64,000 bases of DNA from Arthrobacter cheniae (GCF_003602275.1 NZ_QZVT01000002.1:186001-250000), one strand, 5' to 3'. Shown: positions 1 to 9,484, counted from the stretch's first letter. Notes: generated from the sequence alone by a model not told the origin. Made by a program: numbers and translations.

Positions 1-509
1 TCCTTGAGGATCGTCTCGACGGTCTGACCCGTCTGCTCTGCCGTCAGTTCTGCCATGACGCGCTTCATGTGGAGGATCAGTTCCGCCTGGATGCGGATAT
101 CCGTCGCCGTTCCACCGATGCCCCCGGAGGGCTGGTGCATCAGGATGCGGGCGTGAGGGGTCGCGTAGCGCTTGCCCTTCGTACCCGAGGACAGGAGGAA
201 TTGACCCATCGACGCGGCAAGGCCGGTCGCAACCGTGACGACGTCGTTCGGGATGAACTGCATCGTGTCGTAGATGGCCATGCCGGCCGTCACCGAACCG
301 CCCGGGGAGTTGATGTAGAGGTAGATGTCGCGCTCCGGGTCCTCGGCCGACAGCAGGAGCAGCTGCGAGCAGATGACGTTCGCGTTGTCGTCGCGGACCT
401 CTGAACCGAGCCAAATGATGCGCTCCTTCAGGAGCCTGGTGTAGATGTACTCGTCACGACCGCCCATCTCGGGGGCGGCCATGCTCGGGGTACTTGGTTC
501 GGTTGCCAT
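1..509 (-). CDS. clpP: ATP-dependent Clp protease proteolytic subunit (ClpP1-like), 3' end outside the window
   Basis: Serine protease subunit that forms the tetradecameric chamber used by ClpX or ClpC for regulated proteolysis. About 169 codons are visible from the ATG at 507-509. The nucleophile Ser100 lies in the AASMGQ context and His125 in LMHQP; the oxyanion-strand sequence SPGGS is at 68-72. The catalytic Asp and the C-terminus lie beyond the left edge. The sequence after Ser98-Met101 resembles actinobacterial ClpP1 more than ClpP2. It sits downstream of tig on the same strand, the usual actinobacterial order tig-clpP1-clpP2-clpX. The first 20 residues are a flexible, probably processed leader. 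Confidence 0.95.
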   Translation of the reverse strand, partial: MATEPSTPSMAAPEMGGRDEYIYTRLLKERIIWLGSEVRDDNANVICSQLLLLSAEDPERDIYLYINSPGGSVTAGMAIYDTMQFIPNDVVTVATGLAASMGQFLLSSGTKGKRYATPHARILMHQPSGGIGGTATDIRIQAELILHMKRVMAELTAEQTGQTVETILK

Positions 510-709
510 GAACGTTAACCTCTCACTCTGGCGGGCCGCTGCCACATTCGGCCGACCCGTCCGTTTGTCTCTTCTTGGACACTAACCCGCTGGGATGCCG
601 AATTGCTCCCGCTCGGGTAACTGTTCGCTGACGGCGCACGGTCGACGGCCGACCCCTCGACGGGTGCGTCCCGGGGAGCCTCGACCGGTCGCGCAGTGCT
701 TAACGAGGC

Positions 710-743
710 AGCGGTGCCGCCGCCCGGAGGCTGCGGCACCGCT
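710..743 (-). terminator. Hairpin between tig and clpP
   Basis: An 11-bp inverted repeat (AGCGGTGCCGC at 710-720 with its complement at 733-743) lies just past the tig stop codon. There is no clear U tract, so it may be a weak terminator or an attenuating hairpin between tig and clpP. The rest of 510-763 shows no convincing gene. Confidence 0.5.
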
Positions 744-763
744 GTCCGTGATGCAGGTGGAGA

Positions 764-2293
764 CTAGTCCGTGACAGCCTTCTTCTTGGTCGACTTCTTC
801 GGTGCCTTCACGGCCTCCGGCTCCTCAGCACCGGCAGGCTCTGCCGGCCCGGTGGCGTCGGCGATCTCCGGCTCGGTAGCGTCGGCTTCCGTAGCATCGG
901 CTTCCGTGGCGTCGGTTCCGGACTCGTCGGCCTGGATGTCGTCGACGGCGTCCTGCTCGGTCTCGACGTCGTCGAACCCGATGGTCTCGGTCTCGTCACC
1001 CGCGGGGCGGACGAACTCGGTCAGATCGATGGTCGCACCATTGGTGTCCGTGACCGTGGCGTACTCGAGGACCTTGGCGAGGGCCTTCCGGCGCCGCACC
1101 TCGCCGACGATCATCGGCACCTGGCCGCTCGAGTCGAGCATCTGGGCGAACTGGTTCGGTTCCATGTTGTACTGACCGGCGGTCGAGACGATGTAGTCGA
1201 TCAGCTCGCTCTGGCTGACTCCGACCTCTTCCTTCTCGGCCACGGCGTCGAGGATGACTTCGTTCTGGAAGGCTCGCTCGGTATTGGTGCGGACCTCCGC
1301 GCGATGCACCTCGTTGTCGTGGTCCTCACCGGCTGAATGCGCGTTCTCGCCGTTGAAGTGCTGCTCCAGCTGCTCCTCGATGACACTTGCCGGGACGGGT
1401 ACGGCGACGAGCTCCACGAGCTTGTCCAACACCTTGTCCCGCGCCTCGACGCCCTGGTCCATGAGCTTCGACTCCGAAGCCTGCTTGGCGAGGTCTGCGC
1501 GCAGCTCCTCCGCCGTGTCGAACTCGGAGGCGAGCTGGGCGAATTCGTCGTCGACCTCGGGGAGCTCGCGCTCCTTCACGGCCTTGACGATGACCTTGAC
1601 CTGGGCAGTGGCGCCGGCGTGCTCGCCGCCGGCCAGCGTCGTCTCGAACGTCGCGTCCTCATCCGTGGACAAGCCGGTGACAGCCTCGTCCATGCCTTCG
1701 AGCATCGTGCCGGAACCGATTTGGTAGGACAGGTCCTGGGCCGAGTCGACCTCGACGCCCTCGACCGATGCCGTCAGGTCGATGGTGAGGAAGTCGCCGT
1801 CCGCTGCGGGCCGGTCGACAGCGGTGAGGGTGCCGAAGCGCCCGCGCAACTCGTCCATGGCCTTCTGTACGTCCTCGTCGGAAGCCTCGACGGGTTCGAC
1901 GGTGACGTCGAGGCCCTTGTAGTCGGGCAGTTCGACCTCGGGGCGGATGTCCAGCTCGACCGTGAAGGTGAGCTGGCCATCCTTCTTCGCAGGATCGGGG
2001 ACCTCGGTGATCTCGACCTCGGGACGGCTGAGGGGGCGGATGCCCGTCTCCTGGACAGCGCTCTGGTAGAAGCCGTTGAGGCCGTCGTTGATGGCCGTCT
2101 CGATGACGTAGCCACGGCCGACTCGCTGGTCGATGAGCTGCTGCGGGACCTTGCCCTTGCGGAACCCCGGGACCTGGACCTGGGTGGCGATGGTCTTGTA
2201 GGCCTCGTTGATGCTGGGCTTCAGTTCCTCGAAGGGGACCTCGACGTTCAGCTTCACCCGGGTGGGGGAAAGGGTTTCAACAGCGCTCTTCAC
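764..2293 (-). CDS. tig: Trigger factor, ribosome-associated chaperone and peptidyl-prolyl isomerase
   Basis: Cytosolic chaperone that docks at the ribosomal exit tunnel and shields nascent chains. The 509-residue product has the ribosome-binding signature GFRKGKVP at residues 43-50, an FKBP-type PPIase domain at roughly 160-245 and a helical C-terminal chaperone domain to about 430. A GTG start at 2291-2293 is chosen because AGGAGT lies 8 nt upstream; an in-frame extension of 20 codons to 2353 would pass through that Shine-Dalgarno site. The last 80 residues are an acidic Ala/Glu-rich tail with repeats of the type DATEA, ending in a lysine-rich tip, common in actinobacterial Tig. It is followed by clpP, coupling folding with proteolysis. 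Confidence 0.96.
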   Translation of the reverse strand: MKSAVETLSPTRVKLNVEVPFEELKPSINEAYKTIATQVQVPGFRKGKVPQQLIDQRVGRGYVIETAINDGLNGFYQSAVQETGIRPLSRPEVEITEVPDPAKKDGQLTFTVELDIRPEVELPDYKGLDVTVEPVEASDEDVQKAMDELRGRFGTLTAVDRPAADGDFLTIDLTASVEGVEVDSAQDLSYQIGSGTMLEGMDEAVTGLSTDEDATFETTLAGGEHAGATAQVKVIVKAVKERELPEVDDEFAQLASEFDTAEELRADLAKQASESKLMDQGVEARDKVLDKLVELVAVPVPASVIEEQLEQHFNGENAHSAGEDHDNEVHRAEVRTNTERAFQNEVILDAVAEKEEVGVSQSELIDYIVSTAGQYNMEPNQFAQMLDSSGQVPMIVGEVRRRKALAKVLEYATVTDTNGATIDLTEFVRPAGDETETIGFDDVETEQDAVDDIQADESGTDATEADATEADATEPEIADATGPAEPAGAEEPEAVKAPKKSTKKKAVTD

Positions 2294-2362
2294 AGCGTAG
2301 GACTCCTGAGATGATTGGGATTGGTACTGCAGCGGAGGCACTTTCCTCATCACACGACAGAG

Positions 2363-2436
<74 letters not shown>

Positions 2437-2549
2437 TAAGTGCGAGTGTCAGTCTACGCACCTTTGCGCCTGCCGCGCACATTTGGCGATAGCGCGGCCG
2501 TTGTGGTGTAGTTATATGCGTTCCACGAGGCCCCGGAAGGGTCCGCTGC

Positions 2550-2620
2550 GGGGATGTAGCTTAATGGTAAAGCCTCAGTCTTCCAAACTGATTACGCGGG
2601 TTCGATTCCCGTCATCCCCT
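2550..2620 (+). tRNA. tRNA-Gly (anticodon TCC)
   Basis: 71-nt cloverleaf with acceptor GGGGATG/CATCCCC, anticodon loop CTTCCAA (anticodon TCC), T loop GTTCGATTC and discriminator T at 2620. No CCA is encoded. A strong hairpin follows at 2644-2671. Confidence 0.95.
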
Positions 2621-2643
2621 CTTGTACGGCCGTATACGGCCTC

Positions 2644-2671
2644 GATCACCCGGGCGTCCGCCCGGGTGATC
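2644..2671. terminator. Bidirectional-type hairpin between tRNA-Gly and nei
   Basis: A perfect 12-bp stem (GATCACCCGGGC at 2644-2655 and its complement at 2660-2671) with a 4-nt loop, followed on the plus strand by GCTGTTTAA. It lies between the convergent ends of tRNA-Gly and nei. Confidence 0.75.
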
Positions 2672-2699
2672 GCTGTTTAAGCAGCCATCTTTCCGACCT

Positions 2700-3584
2700 T
2701 CAGTCGGCCTGGCACGAGGGGCACCAGTAGACCGTGCGAGCCGCCATGGCCGCACGCAGGATCGGTGTCCCGCAGCGGCGGCAGGGCTCGCCCGTCCGCT
2801 TGTAGACGTAGTTCGGGGCCGAACGCTTCGGACGGCCGTTGCGTGCCTCGACCGTCGTCGTGATGATGCGGCCTTCCCGGACGCCGTCCTTCATGAGCCG
2901 GACGGTATCGGTCCAGATTCCGAGCGCCTCGTCCTCCCTCAGCTGCCTGCCCGGGCGCCACGGATTGATGCCCTGGAGGAACAGCACCTCAGCCCGGTAG
3001 ACGTTCCCGATCCCGGCGATCACCGACTGGTTCATGAGCTGGACGCCGACGGGCGTAATACTCGACATCACCCTGCTGACGAACTCCGTCCCGTCCGGTC
3101 GCGGCTGCAGGGGATCCGGCCCGAGCTTCGCCCGCGCTGCGTTCTCCTCGGCCCGGGTGATCACCTCGCAGGCGGTCGGGCCCCTGAGGTCCGCCCACCC
3201 GTGAGCCGACACGAGCCGCACCCGCACCGCTCCGACCGGCTCCGGCGGACCGCCGTAGGCAGCAGGGCCGGTGCCGTCGTCGGCGGACTGCTCCGACTCC
3301 CCTATCCTGCGCGGCGCGCCGATACTCGAGGCTCCACGGAACGTCGCATCGCCGCCGAAACTCCAGGCCCCGTAGAGGCCGAGGTGCACACGGAGCACGC
3401 GGTCGTTGTCGAACCGCAGGAACAACTGCTTGCCGTGGGCGAGGGCGCTCAGCAGGGTTGCGCCGTCCAGCTGGGCAGCACCCGCGGCAAAGCGCCCCTG
3501 CGGACTCGAGACAGCGAGCTGCTCACCCGTGAAGACGGACGTGAACTGCTTCGCCAGCCGGTGGACCGAGTGGCCCTCAGGCAA
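2700..3584 (-). CDS. nei: Fpg/Nei family DNA glycosylase-AP lyase (endonuclease VIII type, Nei1-like)
   Basis: Base-excision repair enzyme that removes oxidised pyrimidines and nicks the abasic site. The mature N-terminus is PEGH, giving the catalytic Pro2-Glu3 pair. The H2TH region NQSVIAGIGNVYRAEVLF lies in the middle, and a C-terminal zinc finger has Cys268, Cys271, Cys288 and Cys291. Length 294 fits the family. The start is TTG at 3582-3584, overlapping the rpiB stop by 8 nt, so translation is coupled. The rpiB-nei pair next to tig and pepN matches the order around mycobacterial nei1. A 30-residue low-complexity insertion near residues 95-120 looks lineage-specific. Confidence 0.93.
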   Translation of the reverse strand: MPEGHSVHRLAKQFTSVFTGEQLAVSSPQGRFAAGAAQLDGATLLSALAHGKQLFLRFDNDRVLRVHLGLYGAWSFGGDATFRGASSIGAPRRIGESEQSADDGTGPAAYGGPPEPVGAVRVRLVSAHGWADLRGPTACEVITRAEENAARAKLGPDPLQPRPDGTEFVSRVMSSITPVGVQLMNQSVIAGIGNVYRAEVLFLQGINPWRPGRQLREDEALGIWTDTVRLMKDGVREGRIITTTVEARNGRPKRSAPNYVYKRTGEPCRRCGTPILRAAMAARTVYWCPSCQAD

Positions 3585-4047
3585 CGCTTCCCGTTTCCTC
3601 GAAGCGCGCTACCTGCGCGATCCTGCGGCTGTGCCGCTCAGCACCGCTGAAGGGCTCGGCGAGGAACGCGTCGATAATCGCAGTGGCTTCCTCGACGCGG
3701 TGCTGGCGCCCTCCGACGGCGACGACGTTGGCGTCGTTGTGCTGGCGCGCCAGGCGGGCGGTGTCGAGGCTCCAGGCGAGGGCAGCACGCACGCCGCGTA
3801 CCTTGTTCGCCGCGATCTGCTCCCCGTTGCCGGAGCCGCCGAGGACGATCCCGAGCGCATCGACGCCCGCCGCCTGATCGGCGATGACGGCCTGTGCTGC
3901 ATCGATGCAGAAGGAGGGGTAGTCGTCCTCGGGATCGTAGGACGTGGGGCCGTGGTCGACGACGTCGTGCCCTGCCGCTGTGAGGTGCGAGAGCAGGTGG
4001 GCACTGAGCTCCATGCCGGCGTGGTCGGTGGCGAGGTGGACGCGCAT
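3577..4047 (-). CDS. rpiB: Ribose-5-phosphate isomerase B
   Basis: Interconverts ribose-5-phosphate and ribulose-5-phosphate in the non-oxidative pentose phosphate pathway. The 156-residue product begins MRVHLATDHAG, with the substrate-binding Asp-His of the family, and carries the phosphate loop GGSGNGEQIAANK. The position of the catalytic Cys of E. coli RpiB is Ser here, as in mycobacterial RpiB. ATG at 4045-4047 has GAAGGAAC upstream; a longer open frame to 4293 has no family support. It overlaps nei by 8 nt and is divergent from pepN. Gnd at 41-43 kb works in the same pathway. Confidence 0.94.
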   Translation of the reverse strand: MRVHLATDHAGMELSAHLLSHLTAAGHDVVDHGPTSYDPEDDYPSFCIDAAQAVIADQAAGVDALGIVLGGSGNGEQIAANKVRGVRAALAWSLDTARLARQHNDANVVAVGGRQHRVEEATAIIDAFLAEPFSGAERHSRRIAQVARFEETGSVA

Positions 4048-4253
4048 GGCGATCGGTTCCTTCGGGTGGGCGCCGGGAGGGCCGCGGGAAGCTGCGGGGT
4101 GGGGTCCGCCCAGCCTGGCAGGACGATTCCACCCTAGTCCGCCGGGCCGGGGTCGGTGAAGCGCGTCATGGCGGCGGCCGGAATGAGAGAATCGAAGCGC
4201 CGCGTACCCCGCACCGCACGCGCCGTACCTCAACCCCACCCTGGAGGCGATCC

Positions 4254-6815
4254 TTGCCCGGTCTGAACCTGACGCGCGAAGAAGCACGCACACGCGCTGA
4301 ACTGCTCACCGTCCGCTCCTACGAGGTCACCCTCGACCTGACACGCGGCGAGCGCGTGTTCCGGTCGACGACGGTCGTCGCCTTCGACGCACAGCAGGGC
4401 GCGTCGACCTTCATCGACGCCGTGACGGACACGGTGCACCGCGTCGAGCTGAACGGCGTCGAGCTCGATCCCGCGGATGTCGCCGACGGCGTCCGGATCC
4501 AGCTGCCGTCGCTCGCCGCCGGCAACGTCCTCGTCGTCGAGGCCGACATGCTGTACATGAACACCGGTGAGGGCCTCCACCGGTTCACCGATCCGGTGGA
4601 CGGCGAGGTGTACCTCTATACCCAGTTCGAGGTCCCCGACTCCCGCCGCGTCTTCGCGGTCTTCGAGCAGCCGGACCTGAAGTCGACGTTCCGCTTCGCC
4701 GTGACTGCGCCGTCGCATTGGGATGTCATCTCCAACTCGGCGACCCACGAGCCCGTACAGGCCGGCTCCGTTGCCGATGGTGGCGCCGCTTCCACCTGGT
4801 ACTTCGAACCGACGCCGCTCATCTCCTCGTACGTGACGGCCCTGATCGCGGGTCCCTACCAAGCCGTGCGCAGTGAATTGACGAGCTCCGACGGACGGAC
4901 CATTCCCCTGGCCGTCTTCGCGCGGAAATCCCTCATGCAGTACCTGGACGCCGAGAACATCTTCGCGCTGACGCGCCAGGGTTTCGCATTCTACGAAGAG
5001 CAGTTCGGCACGCCCTACCCCTTCGGCAAGTACGACCAGCTGTTCGTGCCCGAGTTCAACGCGGGCGCGATGGAGAACGCCGGTGCCGTCACGTTCGTCG
5101 AGACCTATGTTTTCCGCTCCCGCGTGCCCGATGCGACCGTGGAACGACGCGCGATCACCATCCTCCACGAGCTGGCACACATGTGGTTCGGTGACCTCGT
5201 CACGATGCGCTGGTGGAACGACCTCTGGCTGAACGAGTCCTTCGCCGAGTTCATGTCCACCCTGGCCGCGGCCGAGGCGACGGAGTTCACGCAGTCCTGG
5301 ACGACCTTCGCCATGCTCGAGAAAGGGTGGGCCTACCGCCAGGACCAGCTCCCCTCCACGCACCCGATCGTGGCGCAGATCAACGACCTCGAGGACGTCC
5401 AGGTCAACTTCGACGGCATCACCTACGCCAAGGGTGCTTCGGTCCTCAAGCAGCTCGTGGCCTGGGTGGGCCAGGAGGAGTTCATGCAGGGGGTCCGCCG
5501 GTACTTCGCCAAGCACTCCTGGAAGAACACGGAGCTCGTGGACCTCCTCTCCGAACTGGAGGCGGCGAGTGGACGCGACCTGAAGGCCTGGTCGGCGCTC
5601 TGGCTCGAGACCGCCGGCGTCAACACCCTCCGCCCCGAGTTCCAGACCGACGACGACGGTGTCATCACCTCGTTCACCATCCTGCAGACTGCGATCGAGG
5701 CCTTCCCGACCATCCGGCCGCATCGCCTCGCCGTCGGTTTCTACGATCAGGACGACGACGGCGCCCTGATCCGCGTGCACCGGCTCGAACTCGACGTCGA
5801 CGGCGAGCGCACGGACGTACCCGAGCTCGTGGGACAGAAGCAGCCGGCGCTGGTGCTGCTCAATGACGACGACCTCGCGTACGCGAAGATCCGCCTGGAC
5901 CCGGCGTCGCTGCGAACCTCGGTCCAGCACGTCAAGGACTTCAGGGACTCGCTCCCCCGGACCCTCGTCCTCGCCTCGGCGTGGGATGCGACCCGCGACG
6001 GGGAGACGCCGGCCCGCAACTACGTCGAACTCGTGCTGCAGAACATCGGTGCCGAGTCGGATTCGTCCGTCATTCTCGTCCTCCTTCGCCAATTGGCCTC
6101 GACCCTGACGTTCTACGTCGCGCCGGAGGACCGCGAGGCCATGGGTGATGCCGCAGCGGACACCCTCCTCGAGTTGGCGCTCGCCGCCGGCCCGGGGTCC
6201 GATGCGCAGCTGCAGTTCACCCGCGCCTTCTCGTCGCACGCCCGGACGTCCTCCCAGCTCGACGCGGTCGAGGCGATACTGACGGGTGAGCGCGTTCCCG
6301 AGGGGATCACGGTCGACCAGGACCTGCGCTGGGAGCTGCTCACGAGCCTCGTCGTCGGAGGACGCTACGGCGCCGAGGAGATCGAGGCCGAACTGGCACG
6401 CGACTCGACGGCCACGGGCGGGCTCGCGGCGGCTTCGGCCACCGCGGCACTCCCCACGGCACCTGCCAAGGACGCCGCCTGGGCTGCACTCGTCGATGCC
6501 ACCGACCTGCCGAACGCCACCCAGCGCTCCATGATCTCCGGGTTCACCCGCGTGCACGACCGCTCGCTCCTCGAGCCCTTCGTCGAGCGGTACTTCGCGT
6601 CCATCCAGGACGTGTGGGCAACCCGCACGCACGAGATCGCCCAACAGATCGTCGTCGGGTTGTACCCCTCCCTGCTGACCACCCAGGACACCCTCGACCG
6701 GACGGACGCCTTCCTCTCCGGCCTCGGTGACGCATCACCGTCACTCCGGAGGCTCGTCCTCGAGAGCAGGGACGGCATCGTCCGGGCCCGGACGGCGCAG
6801 GCGGTCGACAGGTAG
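4254..6815 (+). CDS. pepN: Aminopeptidase N, M1 family zinc metallopeptidase
   Basis: Removes N-terminal residues from peptides in the cytosol. The 853-residue protein has the exopeptidase motif GAMEN at 271-275, the zinc site HELAH at 305-309 and the third ligand Glu328 in WLNESFAEF, followed by an ERAP1-type C-terminal helical domain. The TTG start at 4254 is supported by GGAGG 6 nt upstream. It has its own promoter region, divergent from rpiB. The last three sense codons and the stop lie in the first unit of a 15-bp tandem repeat (6804-6878), an unusual end for a conserved gene. Confidence 0.96.
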   Translation: MPGLNLTREEARTRAELLTVRSYEVTLDLTRGERVFRSTTVVAFDAQQGASTFIDAVTDTVHRVELNGVELDPADVADGVRIQLPSLAAGNVLVVEADMLYMNTGEGLHRFTDPVDGEVYLYTQFEVPDSRRVFAVFEQPDLKSTFRFAVTAPSHWDVISNSATHEPVQAGSVADGGAASTWYFEPTPLISSYVTALIAGPYQAVRSELTSSDGRTIPLAVFARKSLMQYLDAENIFALTRQGFAFYEEQFGTPYPFGKYDQLFVPEFNAGAMENAGAVTFVETYVFRSRVPDATVERRAITILHELAHMWFGDLVTMRWWNDLWLNESFAEFMSTLAAAEATEFTQSWTTFAMLEKGWAYRQDQLPSTHPIVAQINDLEDVQVNFDGITYAKGASVLKQLVAWVGQEEFMQGVRRYFAKHSWKNTELVDLLSELEAASGRDLKAWSALWLETAGVNTLRPEFQTDDDGVITSFTILQTAIEAFPTIRPHRLAVGFYDQDDDGALIRVHRLELDVDGERTDVPELVGQKQPALVLLNDDDLAYAKIRLDPASLRTSVQHVKDFRDSLPRTLVLASAWDATRDGETPARNYVELVLQNIGAESDSSVILVLLRQLASTLTFYVAPEDREAMGDAAADTLLELALAAGPGSDAQLQFTRAFSSHARTSSQLDAVEAILTGERVPEGITVDQDLRWELLTSLVVGGRYGAEEIEAELARDSTATGGLAAASATAALPTAPAKDAAWAALVDATDLPNATQRSMISGFTRVHDRSLLEPFVERYFASIQDVWATRTHEIAQQIVVGLYPSLLTTQDTLDRTDAFLSGLGDASPSLRRLVLESRDGIVRARTAQAVDR

Positions 6816-6878
6816 CCGGTCGACAGGTAGCCGGCCGACAGGTAGCCGGCCGACAGGTAGCCGGCCGACAGGTAGCCG
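6804..6878 (+). repeat. Five tandem 15-bp repeats spanning the pepN stop codon
   Basis: Five consecutive copies of GTCGACAGGTAGCCG (units 3-5 have GCC for GTC). The period is five codons, so every unit has TAG in the pepN frame. The first copy contains the real stop; read-through would add short V/A-D-R-stop-P units. This looks like replication slippage at the end of the gene. Confidence 0.95.
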
Positions 6879-6898
6879 ATACGCGGCGCGTAGGCGCT

Positions 6899-6931
6899 GG
6901 GCAGGGAGGACCACGGTGGTCCTCCCTGCCC
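6899..6931 (+). terminator. Hairpin downstream of pepN
   Basis: A 14- to 16-bp GC-rich stem (GGGCAGGGAGGACCAC at 6899-6914 and its complement at 6916-6931). The stem is very strong but the T tract is poor, as in many actinobacterial terminators. Confidence 0.7.
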
Positions 6932-6992
6932 TACGGTCCTGCGGAATCCGTCAGGATCAGCCTGCGATACGTTCAGGGACTAGGGTCGGACC

Positions 6993-7475
6993 ATGAACCT
7001 GCAGGAGCACCACTACTCCGCGCGCCTCCGCTGGACGGGCAACCTCGGCTCCGGCACCGCAGGATACCGGTCCTACAGTCGCGACCACCAGATCGAGGTG
7101 GACGGCCCCGGGCTGCTCCTCGGAACCGCAGATCCCACCTTCCACGGGTCAAGAGACCGCTGGAACCCGGAGCAACTTCTCCTGACCGCCGTCGCGCAGT
7201 GCCACATGCTGTCCTACCTCCACGTCGCCGTGACGGCCGGGGTGATCGTCACCGCCTATACGGACACCCCTGCCGGGACGATGCGCCTCAACCGCGACGG
7301 CAGCGGCGAGTTCACGGGCATCGTCCTTCGGCCGCACGTCGAAGTGGACGACGCCGGGCAGGTGGCGTTGGCGGACTCGCTCCACGCCGAGGCCAATCGC
7401 CTGTGCTTCATCGCTCGATCGGTCGCTTTCCCCGTGCTCCACCAACCGACAGCCACGGGGCCGGTGCCGGGTTAG
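6993..7475 (+). CDS. OsmC/Ohr family protein, probable thiol peroxidase
   Basis: 160-residue OsmC-fold protein. It has the two redox cysteines of the family, Cys70 in AQCHML and Cys138 in NRLCFIARS, so a role in reducing organic hydroperoxides with thiols is likely. It resembles the OsmC family members annotated only as such in actinobacteria, not classical Ohr. It is monocistronic, between the pepN terminator and the MscS gene. The ATG at 6993 is the first in frame. Substrate is not determinable from sequence. Confidence 0.88.
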   Translation: MNLQEHHYSARLRWTGNLGSGTAGYRSYSRDHQIEVDGPGLLLGTADPTFHGSRDRWNPEQLLLTAVAQCHMLSYLHVAVTAGVIVTAYTDTPAGTMRLNRDGSGEFTGIVLRPHVEVDDAGQVALADSLHAEANRLCFIARSVAFPVLHQPTATGPVPG

Positions 7476-7568
7476 CGGCCGTCGTCGTCCCTGCACGCAG
7501 CGCCTCCGCTGTAGCCTGTTAAGGCATCCCCGCGCCTACCCCTCGGGGCGGACTCCCCGGATGCCTGC

Positions 7569-8219
7569 GTGAAAGCGACTCTTATGACATTCCTCCCCTC
7601 CCTCGGCTACGGCGGCCAGGTCATCGGCTCACTGATCATCCTGATCGGCGCCCTGCTCCTGTGGCTCGTGATCCGTTTCCTCATCGCCAGGTCGGTGACG
7701 CGGGTCCAGAACGGCTATTCCGTCTTCAAGAAACCGCATTTCAAGTGGGCCCAGCCCGCACTCCGTCCGTTCGACAGCGCGCGTCGCGTCCAGCGCGCGG
7801 AGACGATCGGCGGCCTGCTGTCGAGCGTTGCCGCAGGCACCATCGCTATCGTCGCCATCCTGATGGCCATCGAGACCCTCGGCTTCAACATCGGTCCCAT
7901 CCTCGCGAGCGTCGGCATCGTCGGCATCGCCATCGGCTTCGGAGCCCGCGAGGTGATCCGCGATGCCTTCCTCGGATTCTTCATCACGATCGAGGACCAG
8001 TACGGCATCGGCGACACCATCGAGGTCGGCGACACCGTCGGCGTCGTGCAGTCGCTCGGACTGCGCATCACGCGGATGATCGACGAGGACGGCGCCATCT
8101 GGTACGTACGCAACGGTGATATCACCAAGGTGGGCAACCGCTCGCAGGGCAACTACGTTGCACCGCCCGCCGAGCCTGTCGCTGCTGCGATCCCCTCGAC
8201 CATCGAGGGAACGGCATGA
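7569..8219 (+). CDS. MscS family small-conductance mechanosensitive channel
   Basis: Membrane channel of 216 residues that would release solutes on hypo-osmotic shock. Two or three N-terminal membrane segments precede the pore helix region (SVGIVGIAIGFGAREVIRD) with the Gly/Ala-rich packing typical of MscS TM3, followed by the beta domain FITIEDQYGIGDTIEVGD. It is short, with almost no C-terminal vestibule. The start may be GTG 7569 or ATG 7584; neither has a strong ribosome site. The stop overlaps the globin start by 4 nt (ATGA), so the two are co-translated, a pairing seen in actinobacteria. Confidence 0.9.
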   Translation: MKATLMTFLPSLGYGGQVIGSLIILIGALLLWLVIRFLIARSVTRVQNGYSVFKKPHFKWAQPALRPFDSARRVQRAETIGGLLSSVAAGTIAIVAILMAIETLGFNIGPILASVGIVGIAIGFGAREVIRDAFLGFFITIEDQYGIGDTIEVGDTVGVVQSLGLRITRMIDEDGAIWYVRNGDITKVGNRSQGNYVAPPAEPVAAAIPSTIEGTA

Positions 8220-8788
8220 GCGGGCTTCCTCCCGAGGGCCCGGGCACCTCGGCCACGGGCGATTCGGTTGCGGGCGGCGCCCAGGGCGATCCCGCGTCCC
8301 TCACTCCATCCCCGACCGCGGGCCACCTGCCGGTGCAGCCCGCGGGTGGACGCACCGCCCTGCCCGTCGAGCGTCTCGTAGCCGCCGGTCAGACCTTCAA
8401 CCAGCCCGAGTACACCGACAACTTCTACGAGGCGATCGGTGGACACGCGACCTTCGTGCAGCTCGTCGACGTGTTCTACGACGGCGTGGCCGATGACGAG
8501 GTACTCCGTCCGATGTACCCCGAGCAGGACCTCGGGCCGGCCAAGGAACGCCTCCTGCTCTTCCTCGAGCAGTACTGGGGCGGACCGAAGGCCTACGGTG
8601 AGCAGCGGGGCCATCCACGCCTGCGGATGCGCCACATGCCGTTCCGCGTGGGCCCGCAGGCACGGGACCACTGGCTGCAGCACATGCGAGCGGCCGTCGA
8701 AGCCCTCGACCTCGCACCCCTGCACGAGGCCACCCTGTGGGACTACCTCGACCGCGCTGCGCACTCGATGGTCAACGCGGCCGACTGA
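8216..8788 (+). CDS. glbO: Group II truncated haemoglobin (GlbO type)
   Basis: Haem protein that binds O2 or NO. After a 55-residue low-complexity Pro/Gly-rich extension comes the trHb core: FYEAIGGHATF (helices A-B), the CD region FYDGVADDEVLRPMYP, RHMPF with the proximal His, and DHWLQHM with the Trp G8 typical of group II. Start ATG overlaps the mscS stop as ATGA. The N-terminal extension is longer than in mycobacterial GlbO; an internal start is possible, but the overlap supports this one. Confidence 0.93.
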   Translation: MSGLPPEGPGTSATGDSVAGGAQGDPASLTPSPTAGHLPVQPAGGRTALPVERLVAAGQTFNQPEYTDNFYEAIGGHATFVQLVDVFYDGVADDEVLRPMYPEQDLGPAKERLLLFLEQYWGGPKAYGEQRGHPRLRMRHMPFRVGPQARDHWLQHMRAAVEALDLAPLHEATLWDYLDRAAHSMVNAAD

Positions 8789-8827
8789 CCGTCCGGCCAC
8801 CGACCGCAGGCGCCCCGGCCGTCCGGG

Positions 8828-9484
8828 CTAGAGGACCGCTGCTGCGCGCACAAGGATGTGGCCACGGACGGTGCTGATCCTCGACCACCGTCCGTTCTCG
8901 TGGATCGACGCGTCGCCGTCGGGGTCGAGGAAGCCCAGGCTGTATGCGCCGAAAGCAGCACCTGCAGGCACACTGCCGGGAACACTGGCGAGCTGACGAC
9001 CCCAGACTTCGGCGCGGACACTGCTCACCAGCGGTGCTCCGGCGCGATCCGGGAGCGCGCGCGCTACGTCGCCGATGCCATCCCTCGCGGCCTGCTCGAG
9101 AACCGCGCACGGCACCGAGCCCGCGGGCGTCCAGCCGGCACGTGGCGGGAGAACGCCGGCCCAGTTCTCGGTGACGGTGACAGTGGGGACGGAGAACTCG
9201 ACGTCGTCGCCGTGCATGCGGGCGAGCCTGTCCAGCACCGATCCCAGCGGCACGGTCGCATCGACGGTGGCCCTGCCTCCGAGCGCCATGGTCCGGAGCC
9301 CGAGCACCGTCGGGATCGGCTCGCCCAGGACGGTCGGACCGAGCGTACGGACATACGCCGCAAGGACGGGCCCTGAGCTCATCAGGCGCATCCCACCGTC
9401 GTCGTTGGCCCGGGCCCGGGCGGTGAAGGTCCTGAAATCCGCAACGGTATGGGTATCGGCGAAGCGCAATACCGGGGATGTCAT
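8828..9484 (-). CDS. Conserved hypothetical protein, downstream partner of a thioesterase
   Basis: 218-residue protein with no motif that I can name. It is rich in Val, Ala and Gly, without membrane segments or signal peptide, and ends in a compact stretch GRWSRISTVRGHILVRAA. Start ATG at 9482-9484 overlaps the stop of the upstream thioesterase gene (ATGA), so the two are translationally coupled and probably work together, perhaps in acyl-CoA handling. A longer frame reaches upstream but lies inside the thioesterase gene. Function unknown. Confidence 0.75.
   Translation of the reverse strand: MTSPVLRFADTHTVADFRTFTARARANDDGGMRLMSSGPVLAAYVRTLGPTVLGEPIPTVLGLRTMALGGRATVDATVPLGSVLDRLARMHGDDVEFSVPTVTVTENWAGVLPPRAGWTPAGSVPCAVLEQAARDGIGDVARALPDRAGAPLVSSVRAEVWGRQLASVPGSVPAGAAFGAYSLGFLDPDGDASIHENGRWSRISTVRGHILVRAAAVL

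Noticed and set aside
515..739. A 74-codon minus-strand frame between clpP and tig
   Set aside because: No ribosome site, includes the tig hairpin, and its sequence is low-complexity.
4230..6644. An 804-codon open frame antisense to pepN
   Set aside because: It is fully inside pepN on the opposite strand, has an Arg/Gly/Val-biased composition typical of high-GC shadow frames and no domain; pepN has all M1 motifs.
6804..6878. Tandem repeats as a possible CRISPR array
   Set aside because: Units are directly abutting with no spacers.
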